A stretch of 64,000 nt of DNA. Origin: Nocardioides sp. YR527 (GTDB lineage: Bacteria; Actinomycetota; Actinomycetes; Propionibacteriales; Nocardioidaceae). The notes under the pieces are model-generated. The model saw only the letters and a list, made by a program, of their open reading frames with translations, was not told the origin of the DNA and did not search any database. Position numbers and translations under genes: made by a program. The DNA lies in contig NZ_FNFN01000003.1 in the NCBI RefSeq assembly GCF_900101045.1, forward strand, positions 248,001-312,000, given 5' to 3'. Below, piece by piece: positions 9,117 through 17,189 of this stretch (within the stretch, counting starts at the first letter, position 1; every line of letters starts with the position of its first letter).

Positions 9117-10172
9117 TCAGACCAGGTCCCAGCTCAGAGGTGTGCCGGCGGCGGCGTCCTGGGTGAATTGACGACCGAGGACGATGTCGATGTCGGCCGG
9201 CGGGAGGCCGTCGGCTGGACGTACGGATCGGACGTTGTCGGGGGAGACTTTCTCCCCGGCCTTCACGTCGCGGGTGACGAAGAGCGAGCGGCGGAATCGC
9301 AGGCCCTCGCGCTCGGCCGACTTCGGGCCGATCCGGGCCTCGCCGAGCGCCTGCCAGGCGATCCGCGTCTCGCTGACCAGCGAAGCGAACTCGTCCGGCT
9401 CCAGGGAGAAGTCGGAGTCGACGGCACCGTCCTCGCGGGAGAGCGTGAGGTGCTTCTCGATCACGCACGCGCCGAGCGCGACGGCCGCGACCGAGGCGCC
9501 GATACCGAGGGTGTGGTCGGAGAGGCCGACGGCGACGTCGAGCCCGTCGCGCAGCACCGGGATCCCGCGGAGGTTGGAGGCCTCCGGAGGAGCCGGGTAG
9601 GACGCGGTGCAGGCCAGCACGACGAGGTCGTCGTTGCCGGTCGCCCGTGCCGTACGCACCGCCGCGTCGATCTCGGCGAGCGTCGCCGTGCCGGTGGAGA
9701 TGATCGTCGGCAACCCGGTCTCGGCGATCGCGCGGACCAGCGGCAGGTCGGTGATCTCGGAGGAGGCCGACTTCAGCATCGGTACGCCGAGCCCGACCAG
9801 GAAGTCGACCGCGGTCGGGTCGAACGCGGCGCTGAACGGCACCATCCCGAGCTCGCTCGCCAGGGAGAAGATCGGCTCGTGCCAGTCCCACGGCGTGTGC
9901 GCCTCCTCGTAGAGCTCGTGGAGGCGGCGGTTCGGCCACAGCGGGTGGTCCGCCGAGAGCCGGAAGGCGGGGGTGTCGACGTCCAGGGTGATGGTGTCGG
10001 CGGTGTAGGTCTGGATCTTGAGCGCGTGCGCACCGGCCTCGCCCGCGGCCCGCACGATGTCGAGCGCCCGTTCCAGGTCACCACCGTGGTTGCCGGACAT
10101 CTCCGCGATCACGAACGGCTCGTGGTCGGGACCGATCGTGCGGTCCCCGACGGTGATCTCGTGGTGGGTCAT
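9117..10172 (-). CDS. pseI: PseI, pseudaminic acid synthase
   Basis: A 351-residue NeuB-family synthase that condenses 2,4-diacetamido-2,4,6-trideoxy-L-altrose with phosphoenolpyruvate. An N-terminal TIM barrel starts with PFVIAEMSGNHGG, the PseI form of the motif. It includes LKSASSEITDLPLV, VGLSDHTLG and the metal/substrate histidine in IEKHLTL. A C-terminal SAF (antifreeze-like) domain covers about residues 285-350 (RRSLFVTRDVKAGE). The start is ATG 10172, with GGAGG eight bases upstream. It follows pseH on the same strand with an 82-base gap. Confidence 0.93.
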   Translation of the reverse strand: MTHHEITVGDRTIGPDHEPFVIAEMSGNHGGDLERALDIVRAAGEAGAHALKIQTYTADTITLDVDTPAFRLSADHPLWPNRRLHELYEEAHTPWDWHEPIFSLASELGMVPFSAAFDPTAVDFLVGLGVPMLKSASSEITDLPLVRAIAETGLPTIISTGTATLAEIDAAVRTARATGNDDLVVLACTASYPAPPEASNLRGIPVLRDGLDVAVGLSDHTLGIGASVAAVALGACVIEKHLTLSREDGAVDSDFSLEPDEFASLVSETRIAWQALGEARIGPKSAEREGLRFRRSLFVTRDVKAGEKVSPDNVRSVRPADGLPPADIDIVLGRQFTQDAAAGTPLSWDLV

Positions 10173-10227
10173 CGGGCCACCTCCGTAGCGCGAGCGCCAG
10201 AGTACGGACGCGGCCCGATGAAAGATC

Positions 10228-10252
10228 TGATGGTCGCTCGCTGACGCTCGCT
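10228..10252. repeat. Short REP-like fragment between pseH and pseI
   Basis: Read on the minus strand directly after the pseH stop codon, the bases give a run of GAGCGAGCG / CAGCGAGCG units. This resembles the GC-rich repetitive extragenic sequences at 39505 and 60557 in this window. It is too short and degenerate to be certain. Confidence 0.35.
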
Positions 10253-10254
10253 CA

Positions 10255-10791
10255 TTACTGCTCCTTGCCGGAACGTCGGGTGGGTCGGTCCTCGCGGCGC
10301 AGGCTGACCGGGATGGCGGTCACCAGGCCGTCGTCGGTGGTCTGCTCGTAGGGCTCGCCCTCGGTGAACCCGAGCCGGCGGTTCATGGCGCGGACGGCCT
10401 CGTTGTGGGGGAGCACCTCGCCCTCGAGAAGGTCGATGTCGAGACCGTCGGGCTCGGGGGAGAAGGCGTACGCCACGGCCTCACGCATGATCTTGGTCCA
10501 GGCGAGCAGCGCGGTGCCGTCCGCGGTGGTGCCGTCGTGGTCGAGGTAGAAACCCCAGGACGCCGACCGGGCGCCCGGATCGTGGTCGAAGAAGGTCACC
10601 ACGCCGAGCGGGCGGCCGGCGTACTCGAACATCAGCACGCGGCGCGACGGGTCCTGAGCGACCCGGGACCACCAGGCGGCGTGCTCCTCGGCGGTGATCA
10701 GGTGCTGGTTGATGCTCACCGAGCGGTTCGCGTCCTGGTTGCGCCAGGCGAGCATGTTCGGCAGATCGGCGTCGGTCGCCCGTCTCAACAT
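10255..10791 (-). CDS. pseH: PseH-like GNAT N-acyltransferase
   Basis: A 178-residue GNAT protein starting MLRRATDADLPNMLAWRN, with the PseH hallmark NRSVSINQHLI-type segment and EEHAAWW. In the pseudaminic acid pathway this enzyme acetylates the 4-amino group of the PseC product. The acyl donor is normally acetyl-CoA. Here the gene is divergent, by 52 bases, from an acyl carrier protein operon, so a different acyl donor is possible (inference). The start ATG 10791 has GAGGAG four bases upstream. The C-terminus is slightly extended and basic. Confidence 0.85.
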   Translation of the reverse strand: MLRRATDADLPNMLAWRNQDANRSVSINQHLITAEEHAAWWSRVAQDPSRRVLMFEYAGRPLGVVTFFDHDPGARSASWGFYLDHDGTTADGTALLAWTKIMREAVAYAFSPEPDGLDIDLLEGEVLPHNEAVRAMNRRLGFTEGEPYEQTTDDGLVTAIPVSLRREDRPTRRSGKEQ

Positions 10792-10843
10792 CGGTCTCCT
10801 CAGACGTCAGGGGATGCGCCCTGACGTTATATGGTCCGAGGCC

Positions 10844-11095
10844 ATGGAGACTCTTGACCGACCGGCGGTCCGCAAGCTCATGGGCGAGGTGCTGGCCGTG
10901 CAGGGGAAGACCCTGCCCGCTGACGACACCGCGAAGCTGGCCGACATCGGCTTCCGCTCCCTCGACTTCTCCGAGCTCGCGCTCCGGGTCGAGGACGAGA
11001 TCGGCGACGAGCTCAACTTCGAGGCGGCCGGACTGCGCTCGATCGAGACGATCGGAGACGTGCTCGACCTGCTCGTGGAGATCCAGGGGCAGTGA
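10844..11095 (+). CDS. Acyl carrier protein
   Basis: An 83-residue acidic four-helix carrier protein. The phosphopantetheine serine lies in ADIGFRSLDFSELAL (about residue 37), in place of the usual DSL. FEAAGLRSIETIGDVLDLL matches helix III-IV of ACPs. It is separate from any visible fatty acid synthase gene. It is the first gene of a four-gene unit with the ligase, the reductase and the PPTase-like protein. ATG 10844 gives the normal ACP length; upstream in-frame codons belong to the divergent pseH promoter region. Confidence 0.85.
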   Translation: METLDRPAVRKLMGEVLAVQGKTLPADDTAKLADIGFRSLDFSELALRVEDEIGDELNFEAAGLRSIETIGDVLDLLVEIQGQ

Positions 11096-12315
11096 TCGCC
11101 GACAACCTCGTCGTCGATGCCCGGACGGGGAGGCGAGCGACCTGGGGTGAGCTCGTCCGGCATGCCGACCCACGGCCGGAGCCGACGGCCCATGCGGTGG
11201 AGCACAGCGTCGATGCGCTGCCGGCGGTCGCCGCTCTGAAGGACGGCGGCGAGCTCCTCGTCGTCGCCGCGGGACGGCTCGACGAGTCGCTGGCCGAGGA
11301 ACTGCGTACGGACGGCTTCGACCTCGTCGCCGGCGACGACGTCCAGGCCGCGACCAGCCCCCGGGCGGCCGAGGACGGCAGGGTCTGGTTGCTCACCTCC
11401 GGGTCGACCGGCCGCCCCAAGCGGGTCGGTCACACCCTGGCGTCGCTCTCGACCGTGACCGGCGAGCTGGCGCCGCGCACCTGGCTGTGCCCCTACTCGC
11501 CCGGCACCTACGCGTGGTGGCAGGTGGTCACGCTGGGGCTGGGCGTGCCCGGTCAGGAACTGGTCCTCGTCGACCCTGCCGACCTGGACGACTGGGTGAC
11601 GCCAGCGCTCGAGCACGGCGTCACCGCCGTGTCCGGGACCCCGACGTTCTGGCGACGTACGTTGATGCGTCACGGCGCCGAGCTGCGGAAGCTCGCGCTC
11701 GAGCAGGTCACGCTCGGTGGTGAACCGGTCGACCAGGCGGTGCTGTCCCAGCTCGGCGAGGCCTTCCCGGACGCGCGCGTGTCCTGGATCTACGCCTCCT
11801 CCGAGGTCGGTGCCTCGATCGTCGTCCACGACGGTCGCGCGGGCTTTCCGACGCAGTGGCTCGACCGCGACGTCCCCGGTCGTCCGCGACTGTCAGTGGT
11901 CGACGGCGAGCTGGTGATCACCTCGCCCCATCACGGCACCGACGCCTCGGGTGCGGAGATGACCGGCGCCGTACGCACCGGCGATGCCGCCCGCATCGAG
12001 GACGGCCGGGTCCTGGTCACCGGTCGCCTGGACCGCGACGAGCTCAACGTCGGCGGCTCCAAGGTGTCGGCCGGTGCCGTACGCGACCTGCTTCAGTCCC
12101 ATCCCGCGATCGCTTGGGCGGCCGTGCGCGGCCGGAAGGCGCCCCTGGTCGGGACCATGGTCGTCGCCGACGTGGTCGCCAGCCAGGACTCGGGCGTGAC
12201 CGCCGACGACCTGACCCGTTGGGCTGCCGAGCGACTGCCCGAGTACGCCGTGCCGCGGCGCATCAAGATGCTTGCCGAGATCCCGGCCAAGGAGACCCTG
12301 AAGAGCGATGTCTGA
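11092..12315 (+). CDS. AMP-forming acyl ligase (acyl-ACP or acyl-CoA synthetase family)
   Basis: A 407-residue ANL-superfamily enzyme, shorter than the usual 500 or more. The P-loop-like motif LLTSGSTGRPKRV (about residues 101-113) binds ATP phosphates. YASSEVGAS (about 233) corresponds to the A5 motif. TGRLDRDELNVGGSKVS (about 309) is the A8 hinge, and IPAKETLKSDV at the end carries the catalytic lysine of A10. The start is GTG 11092, overlapping the ACP stop (GTGA). Together with the adjacent ACP this suggests direct loading of a small carboxylate onto that ACP; the substrate is unknown. Confidence 0.85.
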   Translation: MIADNLVVDARTGRRATWGELVRHADPRPEPTAHAVEHSVDALPAVAALKDGGELLVVAAGRLDESLAEELRTDGFDLVAGDDVQAATSPRAAEDGRVWLLTSGSTGRPKRVGHTLASLSTVTGELAPRTWLCPYSPGTYAWWQVVTLGLGVPGQELVLVDPADLDDWVTPALEHGVTAVSGTPTFWRRTLMRHGAELRKLALEQVTLGGEPVDQAVLSQLGEAFPDARVSWIYASSEVGASIVVHDGRAGFPTQWLDRDVPGRPRLSVVDGELVITSPHHGTDASGAEMTGAVRTGDAARIEDGRVLVTGRLDRDELNVGGSKVSAGAVRDLLQSHPAIAWAAVRGRKAPLVGTMVVADVVASQDSGVTADDLTRWAAERLPEYAVPRRIKMLAEIPAKETLKSDV

Positions 12316-13054
12316 CTTCGATCCGTTCCCGCCCGTATCCGTCGTGCTGGTCTCCGGTGCCTCGCGCGGCCTCGGTCTCGCCATCGTCACCGACCTGCTC
12401 GAGCGCGGGGTGAAGGTCGCGGCCTTCGCGCGCACGGTGACCCCCGAGCTCGAGGCGCTGGCCTCGAAGTACCCCGAGGACACCCAGTTCGGCTCGGTCG
12501 ACGTGACCGACGAGAAGGCGGCCCAGGCGTTCGTCAAGGAGGTCGAGGCGAGGCTCGGCGTCATCGACGGACTGGTCAACAACGCCGCGATCGGGCAGGA
12601 CTCGCTGCATGTGCACACCTCGTCGGACCGGATCGCGCAGATCATCGAGACCAACCTGACCGCGCCCCTGGTGCTGACCCGGTTCGTGCTGCGGCGCCTG
12701 ATCGGCAAGGGCCTGAAGGGCCGGGTCGTCAACGTCACCTCGATCTGTGGACAGCGTGGCTACCAGGGCCTGGTGGCCTACTCGGCCACCAAGGGAGGTC
12801 TCGACGCAGCGACCCGCTCGCTGGCCCGCGAGCTCGGTGGCCGGGTGCTGGTCAACTCGGTCGCTCCCGGGTTCTTCGCCTCGGAGATGTCCGCGGTGCT
12901 CGGTGCGAACCAGCTCGAGTCGATCGCGCGGCGTACGCCCTCGGGTGCGATGACCACACCCGAGGACGTCGTGCCGACCGTCCGGATGCTGCTGCTCGAG
13001 CAGACCAACATCAACGGTCAGTCGATCGTCATCGACGGCGGCGGCTCGATCTGA
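12308..13054 (+). CDS. SDR-family reductase, FabG-like
   Basis: A 248-residue classical short-chain dehydrogenase. Cofactor motif VSGASRGLGLAI (about residues 14-25), NNAAIG (about 91), catalytic Ser in VNVTSICGQRG, and YSATKGG carrying the YxxxK pair. The C-terminal PGFFASEM and QSIVIDGGGSI are FabG-type. It overlaps the ligase by eight bases and abuts the next gene (TGATG). Reduction of a 3-oxoacyl group held on the neighbouring ACP is the natural inference. Confidence 0.85.
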   Translation: MSDFDPFPPVSVVLVSGASRGLGLAIVTDLLERGVKVAAFARTVTPELEALASKYPEDTQFGSVDVTDEKAAQAFVKEVEARLGVIDGLVNNAAIGQDSLHVHTSSDRIAQIIETNLTAPLVLTRFVLRRLIGKGLKGRVVNVTSICGQRGYQGLVAYSATKGGLDAATRSLARELGGRVLVNSVAPGFFASEMSAVLGANQLESIARRTPSGAMTTPEDVVPTVRMLLLEQTNINGQSIVIDGGGSI

Positions 13055-13482
13055 TGCCCGGCGGCCGACTCCTGGTCGGCAGCGATGCCGAGCTCGCCGG
13101 CTATCGCGCCCGCAGCCACCTCCACGACGGCCGGGTGGTCGCCTGGGCGGGTTCCTACGACACGCCGGTGGCGGTCGACGCCGAGGTGGAGCGTACGGTC
13201 CCGGAGGCCCTCGCGAGGCGGTTCGGCACCGCTGGGTTCTGGGAGCGATGGACCCGGGCGGAGTGCCTCGTGAAGCTCACCGGCCGCGGCGTCGTCGACA
13301 TCGTGGCCCTGATGGCCGACGACGACCCTGATCGGCACGACCGAACCGGTGCGGGGGTGTGCCTGAGCACCGCACGTCTGCCGGGCGACATCGTGGTCTC
13401 GATCGGCAGAATCCATGGCGAAGGTCACCCACGGGGTATCGGCCGGAGTGCGGGAGACTGTTCGTTCGCCTGTAACCTCTGA
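13054..13482 (+). CDS. Minimal 4'-phosphopantetheinyl transferase-like protein
   Basis: A 142-residue protein. Family-type residues are visible in order: a Ser-His pair in ARSHLHDG (about 21-22), the Mg-binding D-x-E in VAVDAEVE (D42, E44), and WTRAECLVK (E70, K74), which matches the W-x-x-KE-x-x-x-K motif of Sfp-type enzymes except that the first Lys is Ala. It is about 60% of the usual Sfp length; the N-terminal half is compressed. It begins inside the SDR stop codon. Modification of the operon's own ACP is the obvious role. The call rests on motif order and context and needs a structure-based check. Confidence 0.6.
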   Translation: MPGGRLLVGSDAELAGYRARSHLHDGRVVAWAGSYDTPVAVDAEVERTVPEALARRFGTAGFWERWTRAECLVKLTGRGVVDIVALMADDDPDRHDRTGAGVCLSTARLPGDIVVSIGRIHGEGHPRGIGRSAGDCSFACNL

Positions 13483-13542
13483 GTTCGATCAGATTCGCGG
13501 GAGCGTCGACTCGAGACGCCTTCGAACCGAGAGGGATTGTGC

Positions 13543-16500
13543 ATGGGTCAGGGAATCGTCGACGTCCTGCGTCGCGCCGAACGAAGGATGCCTCAGGGTG
13601 TCCGTCGACTGGCTCGTGACGCCGGGCATCGCGTTCTCGGGCACGAGCGCGGCGCGCTGGTCTCGGTCGTGGTGACGGTGACCGACCAGGACAAGCAGTA
13701 CCTGGCCGAGTCGCTCCTCTCCGTGCGCGAGCAGACCCATACGTCCCTCGAGATCCTGATCGCGCCCTACGGCCAGGCCAGCGTGGTGAGCGACCAGATC
13801 CTCGCCGACCTCCCCGACGACTACCGCCTGCGGCTGCTGGACAGCTCCGCGACACAGGCCGAGGCGCGCGACCGCGGTGGTCGCGCGGCGCGGGGAGCCT
13901 ACGTCTGCTTCCTGCTCGCCGCCGACCTCCTCACCCCGAACGCGATGCGTACGCTGGTCACCTCCCTGGAGGGCAGCGGGTCGGATCTCGCGGTCGGTCG
14001 CATCGAGAGCCGCCAGCGGCTCTCCCCGCCGGTGGTGCCGGCCTACGACCTCGTGCACGCCGAGAACCGCTCCGGCCTCACCCTCGACGAGTTCCCGGTG
14101 GCGCTGAGTGACGTCGGGGTGAGCAACCGGCTCTTCCGCACCTCGTTCTGGCGCCGGCAGGGCTTCAGCTTCGGTGGCCGTGGCGGCGCCGACGCGGTCG
14201 GCTTCGACGGCTACCTGAAGGCCAACCGCTTCGACGTGGTCACGGCGCCGGTGTGCGTGGACATGGACCGCGCCGACGGCACCCCGGTCGAGCAGCTCCA
14301 CGACCAGACCCTCGGGATGGAGAAGTGGATCGAGCAGACCCGGTCGACGTGGGTCGCGATCGGCGAGCTCGCCTCGGGCCTGCGTGACCACTGGGCGCTC
14401 GGCGGGCTGGCCGGCCGTGCCAACACCATCCTCGGTGACGTCGAGCGGATGAGCGCGGAGCAGTGGACCGCCCTGCGCGACCTCGTCGTCGAGATCGAGC
14501 GCGACGTCGCTCCGGAGGTGTGGCTCAAGCTCCCGGTCGAGGTGCGGGCCCGGCTGACCCATCTCATCGCCGACCAGCGCGAGGAGCTGACCGCGTTCGT
14601 CGCGTCGCGCTGGTTCGAGCGCGGCAACCTGCGTACGCGGGTCGCCGGCGGCCAGGTCCACGGGATCTTCCCCGACACGGACCTGCCCACGGCCGTGACC
14701 ACGCTCAACGAGCACGAGACCCCGGCGCGGGTGCTGGTGCGGGACGTACGTCCGCTCGACTCCGACCGGGTCGTGGTCGACCTGGTGGCGCGGATCGAGC
14801 TCGTCGACCTCGCCGAGACGACCCCGTTCTTCACCGCACGCCTGGTGCCGGACCTCGTCGGTGCCGACGACGAGGACGGGGTCGCGAGCGACCCCGACAC
14901 GGTGCTACCCGACCCGATCGACCTGACCGTCACGCCACGGCGCGACGAGCAGGCCAACATGACCATCGGTCACAAGTATCAGGACTACCGCGCCGGCGGG
15001 TGTCGCACCGAGATCGACCTCACCCGGCTCTCCGCCGGGCGCTGGCACCTCGAGGTCACCGTCGGCGTCGACGGTGTCGTCCGCACCACCAGCGAGGTCC
15101 AGATCGACACCCGCGGCCCGGCGGGCAACCTGGCCACGCGCTACCGCCCCCGGGTCCACACCTCCGCCGGCCTGTCCGTGGGCTGCGACCGCTTCGAGGA
15201 CCAGCTCAGCTTCCGTGCCGTCCCGACGACGACCACCACCACCGTGGAGAAGGTGCGGGTCGAGGGCCGGAGCATCTCGTTCACCCTCGCCGGCCAGCTT
15301 CCGCAGGCCGTGCGGGCGATCGGTGGCGGCGTACGCATCGAGGCGCCCGTCAAGGACGCCACGGTCACCCTCAGCCTCCCCGCCCACGGAGCCGTCGAGC
15401 CGGGGGCACCCGCCGCCTGGCGGCTGGAGACCCTCCAGGACGGCACCTCGGGCCGGATCGTCTGGACCGACGCGGTCGGAGAGCCGTGGACCGGCCAACG
15501 CGGCGGCAGCGTGCTGGCCTCGCGAGACGGCCGGGGCTACGCCCAGGTCATCGAGGTGGCCGACACCGTCGCGATCGACCGCGTCGAGCTCGGCGACGGC
15601 CGGATCACCGTGCGGGGCGAGTGGCTCAGCTCGATCCCGAAGCACGCCCGGCTGACCCTCTCCGGCTCGCGGCACAGCGAGACCGTCAAGATCGACACCG
15701 GCGATGGCAGCACTGCCGAGTTCGAGGTCGTCTTCACGCTGCGCTGGGACGAGTGGGGCCTGGGCGAGTCCGTCCTACCCAGCGGCATCTACCAGTTCCA
15801 GCTCACCTGCGGGGCCAAGCGCAGCGGCAACGTACGCCACACCGCCGCGTTCCTCGAGCACCAGGCCGAGTTCCAGACCAGTGACGAGGTCCGGCTGCGT
15901 CCGGTCAACGGCAACGGCCCGGGAGTCACCCTGCAGCCGCCGATCCCCGTCGACCACGCCGGCAGCTACGCCCACAACCTCGCCCGCGAGCGCGTCCTGG
16001 CGGCCGAGGAGCCGATCGACGAGTCCGCGGTCTACCTCTCGACCTACGCCGGTTCGACCGGCACCGACTCGCAGCTCGCGATCCACGAGCACCTGCGTCG
16101 CACCCGGCCCGACCTCACCCTCTTCTGGGGTGTCGCCGACCACGCCTCCAGGGTCCCCGAGGGCGGCATCGCGGTCGTGCTGCAGAGCCCGGAGTGGTAC
16201 CGGGTCATCGGCACCGCGAAATACCTCGTGCAGAACATCGACTTCGACCGCTGGTGGAAGAAGCGGGAGGGACAGCGCTTCCTGCAGACCTTCCACGGCT
16301 ACCCGGCCAAGTCGATGGGTCTGCGGATGTGGCGCGCGAAGATGTTCTCGCCGCTTCGCTGCGAGGCCGAGCTGGACCGTACGACCGCCGGGTGGGACCT
16401 GATCCTCACCCCGACGCCGGAGATGGACCGCTACTACCGCGAGGAGTACGCCTACGACGGCCCGATCCACAGCGAGGGCTATCCGCGCGACGACGCGCTG

Positions 16501-17124
16501 GTCGGCCCGTCGGCTGCGGAGGACCGCGAGCGCACGCGCACCCTGCTCGGCATCGGCCCCCACCAGAAGGTGGTCCTCTACGCCCCGACCTGGCGCGACC
16601 ACCTGGCGCTGAACTACCGCTCGGCGAAGATGGTCGAGCACCTCGACGTGGTCGCGGCCAGCGAAGCCCTGGGCGACGAGTACGTCATCCTGCTGCGCGG
16701 TCACCGGTTCAACTCCAAGGGCAGCGAGCGCAGCGAGCGCACCGCCCGGATCATCGACGTCACCGACTACCCGGAGATCAACGACCTGATCCTGGCCTCC
16801 GACGCGGCGGTGCTCGACTACTCCAGCCTGCGCTTCGACTTCGCCCTCACCGGGCGGCCGATGGTGTTCCTGGTGCCGGACCTGTCCGACTACACGGGCG
16901 GCATCCGCGGCTTCCTCTACGACTACGCCGACACCGCCCCCGGGCCGATGCTCGACACCGCCGAGGAGGTCGTCGCCGCCCTGTCCGACCTGGACCGGCT
17001 CGAGGCGGAGCACCGCGACCGGATCGCGGAGTTCAACGCCAAGTACCAGTACACCCAGGACGGCAAGGCGACCGAGCGGGTCGTCGAGACCTTCTTCGAC
17101 AAGCCCAGCTTCGACAAGCCCTGA
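13543..17124 (+). CDS. GT2 glycosyltransferase fused to TagF-like glycerophosphotransferase
   Basis: 1193 residues. Residues about 35-270 are a GT2 domain (LVSVVVTVTDQDKQYLAESL start, QTHTSLEILI). The middle (about 300-790) is a beta-rich region without clear family. Residues about 800-1190 form a CDP-glycerol:poly(glycerophosphate) transferase domain. Motifs there are FLQTFHGYPAKSMG, LYAPTWRDH, LLRGHRFNSKG and LDYSSLRFDFALTGRP. Such domains polymerise glycerol- or ribitol-phosphate on wall teichoic acid. ATG 13543 has GAGGG seven bases upstream. It is followed by a strong terminator. It probably builds the sugar-phosphate backbone of the wall polymer of this island. Confidence 0.85.
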   Translation: MGQGIVDVLRRAERRMPQGVRRLARDAGHRVLGHERGALVSVVVTVTDQDKQYLAESLLSVREQTHTSLEILIAPYGQASVVSDQILADLPDDYRLRLLDSSATQAEARDRGGRAARGAYVCFLLAADLLTPNAMRTLVTSLEGSGSDLAVGRIESRQRLSPPVVPAYDLVHAENRSGLTLDEFPVALSDVGVSNRLFRTSFWRRQGFSFGGRGGADAVGFDGYLKANRFDVVTAPVCVDMDRADGTPVEQLHDQTLGMEKWIEQTRSTWVAIGELASGLRDHWALGGLAGRANTILGDVERMSAEQWTALRDLVVEIERDVAPEVWLKLPVEVRARLTHLIADQREELTAFVASRWFERGNLRTRVAGGQVHGIFPDTDLPTAVTTLNEHETPARVLVRDVRPLDSDRVVVDLVARIELVDLAETTPFFTARLVPDLVGADDEDGVASDPDTVLPDPIDLTVTPRRDEQANMTIGHKYQDYRAGGCRTEIDLTRLSAGRWHLEVTVGVDGVVRTTSEVQIDTRGPAGNLATRYRPRVHTSAGLSVGCDRFEDQLSFRAVPTTTTTTVEKVRVEGRSISFTLAGQLPQAVRAIGGGVRIEAPVKDATVTLSLPAHGAVEPGAPAAWRLETLQDGTSGRIVWTDAVGEPWTGQRGGSVLASRDGRGYAQVIEVADTVAIDRVELGDGRITVRGEWLSSIPKHARLTLSGSRHSETVKIDTGDGSTAEFEVVFTLRWDEWGLGESVLPSGIYQFQLTCGAKRSGNVRHTAAFLEHQAEFQTSDEVRLRPVNGNGPGVTLQPPIPVDHAGSYAHNLARERVLAAEEPIDESAVYLSTYAGSTGTDSQLAIHEHLRRTRPDLTLFWGVADHASRVPEGGIAVVLQSPEWYRVIGTAKYLVQNIDFDRWWKKREGQRFLQTFHGYPAKSMGLRMWRAKMFSPLRCEAELDRTTAGWDLILTPTPEMDRYYREEYAYDGPIHSEGYPRDDALVGPSAAEDRERTRTLLGIGPHQKVVLYAPTWRDHLALNYRSAKMVEHLDVVAASEALGDEYVILLRGHRFNSKGSERSERTARIIDVTDYPEINDLILASDAAVLDYSSLRFDFALTGRPMVFLVPDLSDYTGGIRGFLYDYADTAPGPMLDTAEEVVAALSDLDRLEAEHRDRIAEFNAKYQYTQDGKATERVVETFFDKPSFDKP

Positions 17125-17142
17125 TCGGGATCCACAAATCAA

Positions 17143-17180
17143 CGATGGCGCCGCCCCCGTAGGGGCGGCGCCATCGCTTT
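17143..17180 (+). terminator. Rho-independent terminator
   Basis: A 15-bp perfect stem (17143-17157 with 17162-17176) with loop CGTA, followed by CTTT. It closes the transcript of the large glycosyltransferase and also lies just past the stop of the convergent gene ending at 17190, so it may serve both. Confidence 0.85.
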
Positions 17181-17189
17181 CCAGCTAGA

